From the NCBI GenBank assembly GCA_015064255.1, contig SVSP01000027.1:1-36525 (forward strand): a stretch of 36,525 nt of DNA, in the 5' to 3' direction. Under the pieces are notes generated by a model. It was not told the origin of the DNA. It saw nothing but the letters and a program-made list of their open reading frames with translations, and made no database searches. Positions 34,668 through 36,525 of this stretch are shown one piece after another; position 1 is the stretch's first letter, and each line of letters begins with the position of its first letter. The position numbers and the translations under genes were made by a program. The stretch comes from Oscillospiraceae bacterium. GTDB lineage: Bacteria > Bacillota > Clostridia > Oscillospirales > CAG-272.

Positions 34668-35291
34668 ATGGAAAGAATCACTAAATTTCGTATATTTGAA
34701 AATTTGGAAAAAGAAGAGGCTTTCATAAACAAAATGAATCAAGACGGTTGGAAGCTTGAATTTGTGCAGTTTGGTTGTATATTCAAATTCTTGAAAACAG
34801 ATGAAGAATATTTCACCACAATCTGTGCAACCGAAAAATCTCAAACTCTTCAGATGACTTCGGGTGCGGTTTTAAGCGGATACGAAGTCATTCCACATTC
34901 GTTTGACGGAATGAGTAATTTTATATATTTAACAGGACGAAAAGACACGGCATATAAAGACTTTTTCAGTGACAATGCCAGCAAGCTTGTTCACTATAAG
35001 AACATTAAAAATTATTATCGCATACAGGCATTAATACCTTTAATATGCGGACTTATATTCTCTTTAATTGCCGCTATTCCCTATCTTCCCGCTACACTAA
35101 AAATCCTTTCAAATCTTGACCAAGTGTCTTCTGAAACTATGCAAGAAATTTTACCTGCTATCATCTTGGTTTTCACAATGCTTTTACTGGGACTTTCTCT
35201 TATATGCTATTCCGCATATATCTTCTCTCTTTACGCCAAAAACAAAATCAAATACACAAAATTACTTGACAATATGAATTTGTACGAATAA
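34668..35291 (+). CDS. DUF2812 domain membrane protein
   Basis: A 207-residue protein. The N-terminal DUF2812-like part (KFRIFENLEKEEAFINKMNQ, DGWKLEFVQFGCIFKF) is cytoplasmic and precedes two membrane helices at about 118-140 and 163-190. It starts two bases after the PadR stop; AAGGAGG lies in the end of padR, so the two are coupled. Function is unknown; such pairs are thought to respond to envelope stress, but that is inference. A bidirectional terminator follows. Confidence 0.9.
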   Translation: MERITKFRIFENLEKEEAFINKMNQDGWKLEFVQFGCIFKFLKTDEEYFTTICATEKSQTLQMTSGAVLSGYEVIPHSFDGMSNFIYLTGRKDTAYKDFFSDNASKLVHYKNIKNYYRIQALIPLICGLIFSLIAAIPYLPATLKILSNLDQVSSETMQEILPAIILVFTMLLLGLSLICYSAYIFSLYAKNKIKYTKLLDNMNLYE

Positions 35292-35310
35292 TTTTATAAC
35301 ATACACGCAA

Positions 35311-35347
35311 AAAAATCACAGAGTTCAAAAAGAATTCTGTGATTTTT
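35311..35347. terminator. Bidirectional terminator
   Basis: AAAAATCACAGA and TCTGTGATTTTT form a 12-bp stem with a 13-base loop that can pair further. It separates the converging DUF2812 and M20 peptidase genes and has T-runs on both strands. Confidence 0.88.
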
Positions 35348-35359
35348 CATTATTACAAA

Positions 35360-36493
35360 TCAAAAATGCGAAAGTATCATATCAAACGCGACGCGAATAC
35401 CGGGAAGAAGGCTTTCTATATTCACGTATTCCTCACGGGTATGCGCTCCGCCGCCCGTCACGCATCCGACACAGGCAGACACAATTCCTCTTGACAGCGG
35501 AATATTGCAGTCTGTCGAGCCGCTTCCGAAAGAAACGTCGTACCCGTAATATTTTTTCACCGCTGCAGCCGAACGCGCGGCAAGTGCCTCATTTGTCAAA
35601 GGATCAACCTCACCCGAGCACGGACGGTCGCCGACAAGAGTGACTTTAACGTCAACGCCGTTTTCGCGGTAAAGCTCAATTATATTATCGAACTCTTTTT
35701 GCATATATTCAAGCGAATCCCTTTCATCCGAACGGAATTCATACAGCATTTCTGCGTGCTGTGCTATCGTATTTACCGACGTTCCGCCGCTTACCGTGCC
35801 GACGTTATAGGTCGTGCGTCCTTTTTCGGGCACTTGCACGTTATACAGGTCGCAAACAAGCGAGGAGAGAATGTGTATCGCGTTTCTGTTCCCGAATTTC
35901 GAATAGGAATGTCCGCCTTCTGTTTCGATCTCTACAAGGAAACGCTTTGATCCGACAGCGCGGTTTGTCACGGTATAAGCATAGCCGTCAAAGGTAATAA
36001 ATTCTTTTATTCTGTCGCCGAAATCGTCGATTATCTTACGCGAACCCTTAAGATTGCCGAGCCCCTCTTCGCCCGAGTTTACAACGAGCAAAAGGGTGCA
36101 GTCCTGCGGTGTTATCTTATTTTTTGCGATATATTTTGCAGCCATCAGAAGAGCTACCACGTTTGCGGTATCGTCGCCGACTCCGGGACAGTATATTTTG
36201 CCGTCACTTACCGAAAGCGGCAGAGTATCCGTATCGGGAAATACAACGTCGCTGTGAGCCATATATACGACAGCAGGCTTGTTTTGGTCGCATCCCACCT
36301 TATAGACCACGTTCAGCGCGTCGTCGATATAAACGTCTTCTGCACCCTGCTCTTTCAGCCAACTAAGGCAAAATTCAGCGCGTTTTTCCTCGTGATTTGA
36401 TGGCGCGGGGATCTGCGCGAGCGTGGTAAGAAGCTCAAAGGCTTCGTCCTTATGTGACTCTATGTAATCAAATATATCTTTTGTCAGTTCCAT
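35360..36493 (-). CDS. M20 family metallopeptidase
   Basis: A 377-residue zinc-dependent peptidase or deacylase. Metal and catalytic residues fit the family: H80 and D82 in YMAHSDV, the bridging D107 in GVGDD, the pair E142-E143 in SGEEGLG, D169 in FDGY and the C-terminal histidine in GGGAHTREEY. The lid dimerisation domain (about 180-295) contains ETEGGHSYSKFGNRNAIH. It resembles PepT/CPG2-like enzymes; the substrate (tripeptide, dipeptide or acylated amino acid) is open. No signal peptide. AAAGGA lies upstream of the ATG. The promoter is outside the window or in its last 30 bases. Confidence 0.93.
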   Translation of the reverse strand: MELTKDIFDYIESHKDEAFELLTTLAQIPAPSNHEEKRAEFCLSWLKEQGAEDVYIDDALNVVYKVGCDQNKPAVVYMAHSDVVFPDTDTLPLSVSDGKIYCPGVGDDTANVVALLMAAKYIAKNKITPQDCTLLLVVNSGEEGLGNLKGSRKIIDDFGDRIKEFITFDGYAYTVTNRAVGSKRFLVEIETEGGHSYSKFGNRNAIHILSSLVCDLYNVQVPEKGRTTYNVGTVSGGTSVNTIAQHAEMLYEFRSDERDSLEYMQKEFDNIIELYRENGVDVKVTLVGDRPCSGEVDPLTNEALAARSAAAVKKYYGYDVSFGSGSTDCNIPLSRGIVSACVGCVTGGGAHTREEYVNIESLLPGIRVAFDMILSHF

Positions 36494-36525
36494 AATTATT
36501 CGTCCTTTCAGAATGTGGTTTTATT

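Overview
The window reads as a chromosomal segment of a mid-GC Gram-positive anaerobe of class Clostridia, probably an uncultured gut lineage. Signs of this are strong GGAGG ribosome binding sites, sigma-A type promoters with 17-bp spacers, a T-box leader, a bacterial V-type ATPase, a LexA-like CGAAC-N4-GTTC box, half-size chromate transporter pairs and CUT1 sugar transporters encoded without their own ATPase. The taxonomy is inference; no rRNA gene is present.

Layout. 1-2949: end of a V-type ATPase operon (A partial, B, D), closed by a hairpin. 3106-6111: a secreted DUF4830-like protein, then two RNA methyltransferases (THUMP type and RlmD type) coupled by an ATGA overlap. 6112-7104: a small disturbed island behind rlmD with a head-to-head palindromic repeat, an AT-rich orphan gene, a displaced second copy of the rlmD 3' end and an array of short hairpins separated by TCGATATG. 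7105-13493: a collinear run of seven genes (LCM-type methyltransferase, histidine phosphatase, EamA transporter, Ap4A-type Nudix, cytoplasmic GH78 rhamnosidase-like enzyme, PHP phosphoesterase, SASA-type acetylesterase). The last three look like intracellular processing of plant-type glycosides. 13496-16063: a small reverse-strand gene, then a promoter-driven chromate transporter pair followed by a protein with PD-(D/E)XK-like and winged-helix features. 16140-17354: cca on the reverse strand.

17504-30352 is the most striking part: a reverse-strand seven-gene operon running from a promoter near 30.56 kb. In transcription order it encodes a giant substrate-binding protein fused to N-terminal beta-sandwich regions, permease pair 1, an NHL-TPR-Yip1 membrane protein, a secreted DUF5696-like protein of about 1115 residues, and permease pair 2. 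It has two permease pairs, one recognisable binding protein and no ATPase. Its 5' leader holds a good intrinsic terminator whose loop can instead pair with the very 5' end of the transcript, suggesting attenuation. A strong intercistronic hairpin follows the binding-protein gene.

31037-36493: a small HTH gene under a LexA-like box; a tryptophan T-box (specifier UGG) controlling a trpB without trpA nearby and a TIM-barrel sugar isomerase; an autoregulated PadR/DUF2812 pair with a 17-bp-arm operator over its -10 box; and a reverse-strand M20 peptidase. I see no rRNA, tRNA, CRISPR array, transposase or integrase in the window.
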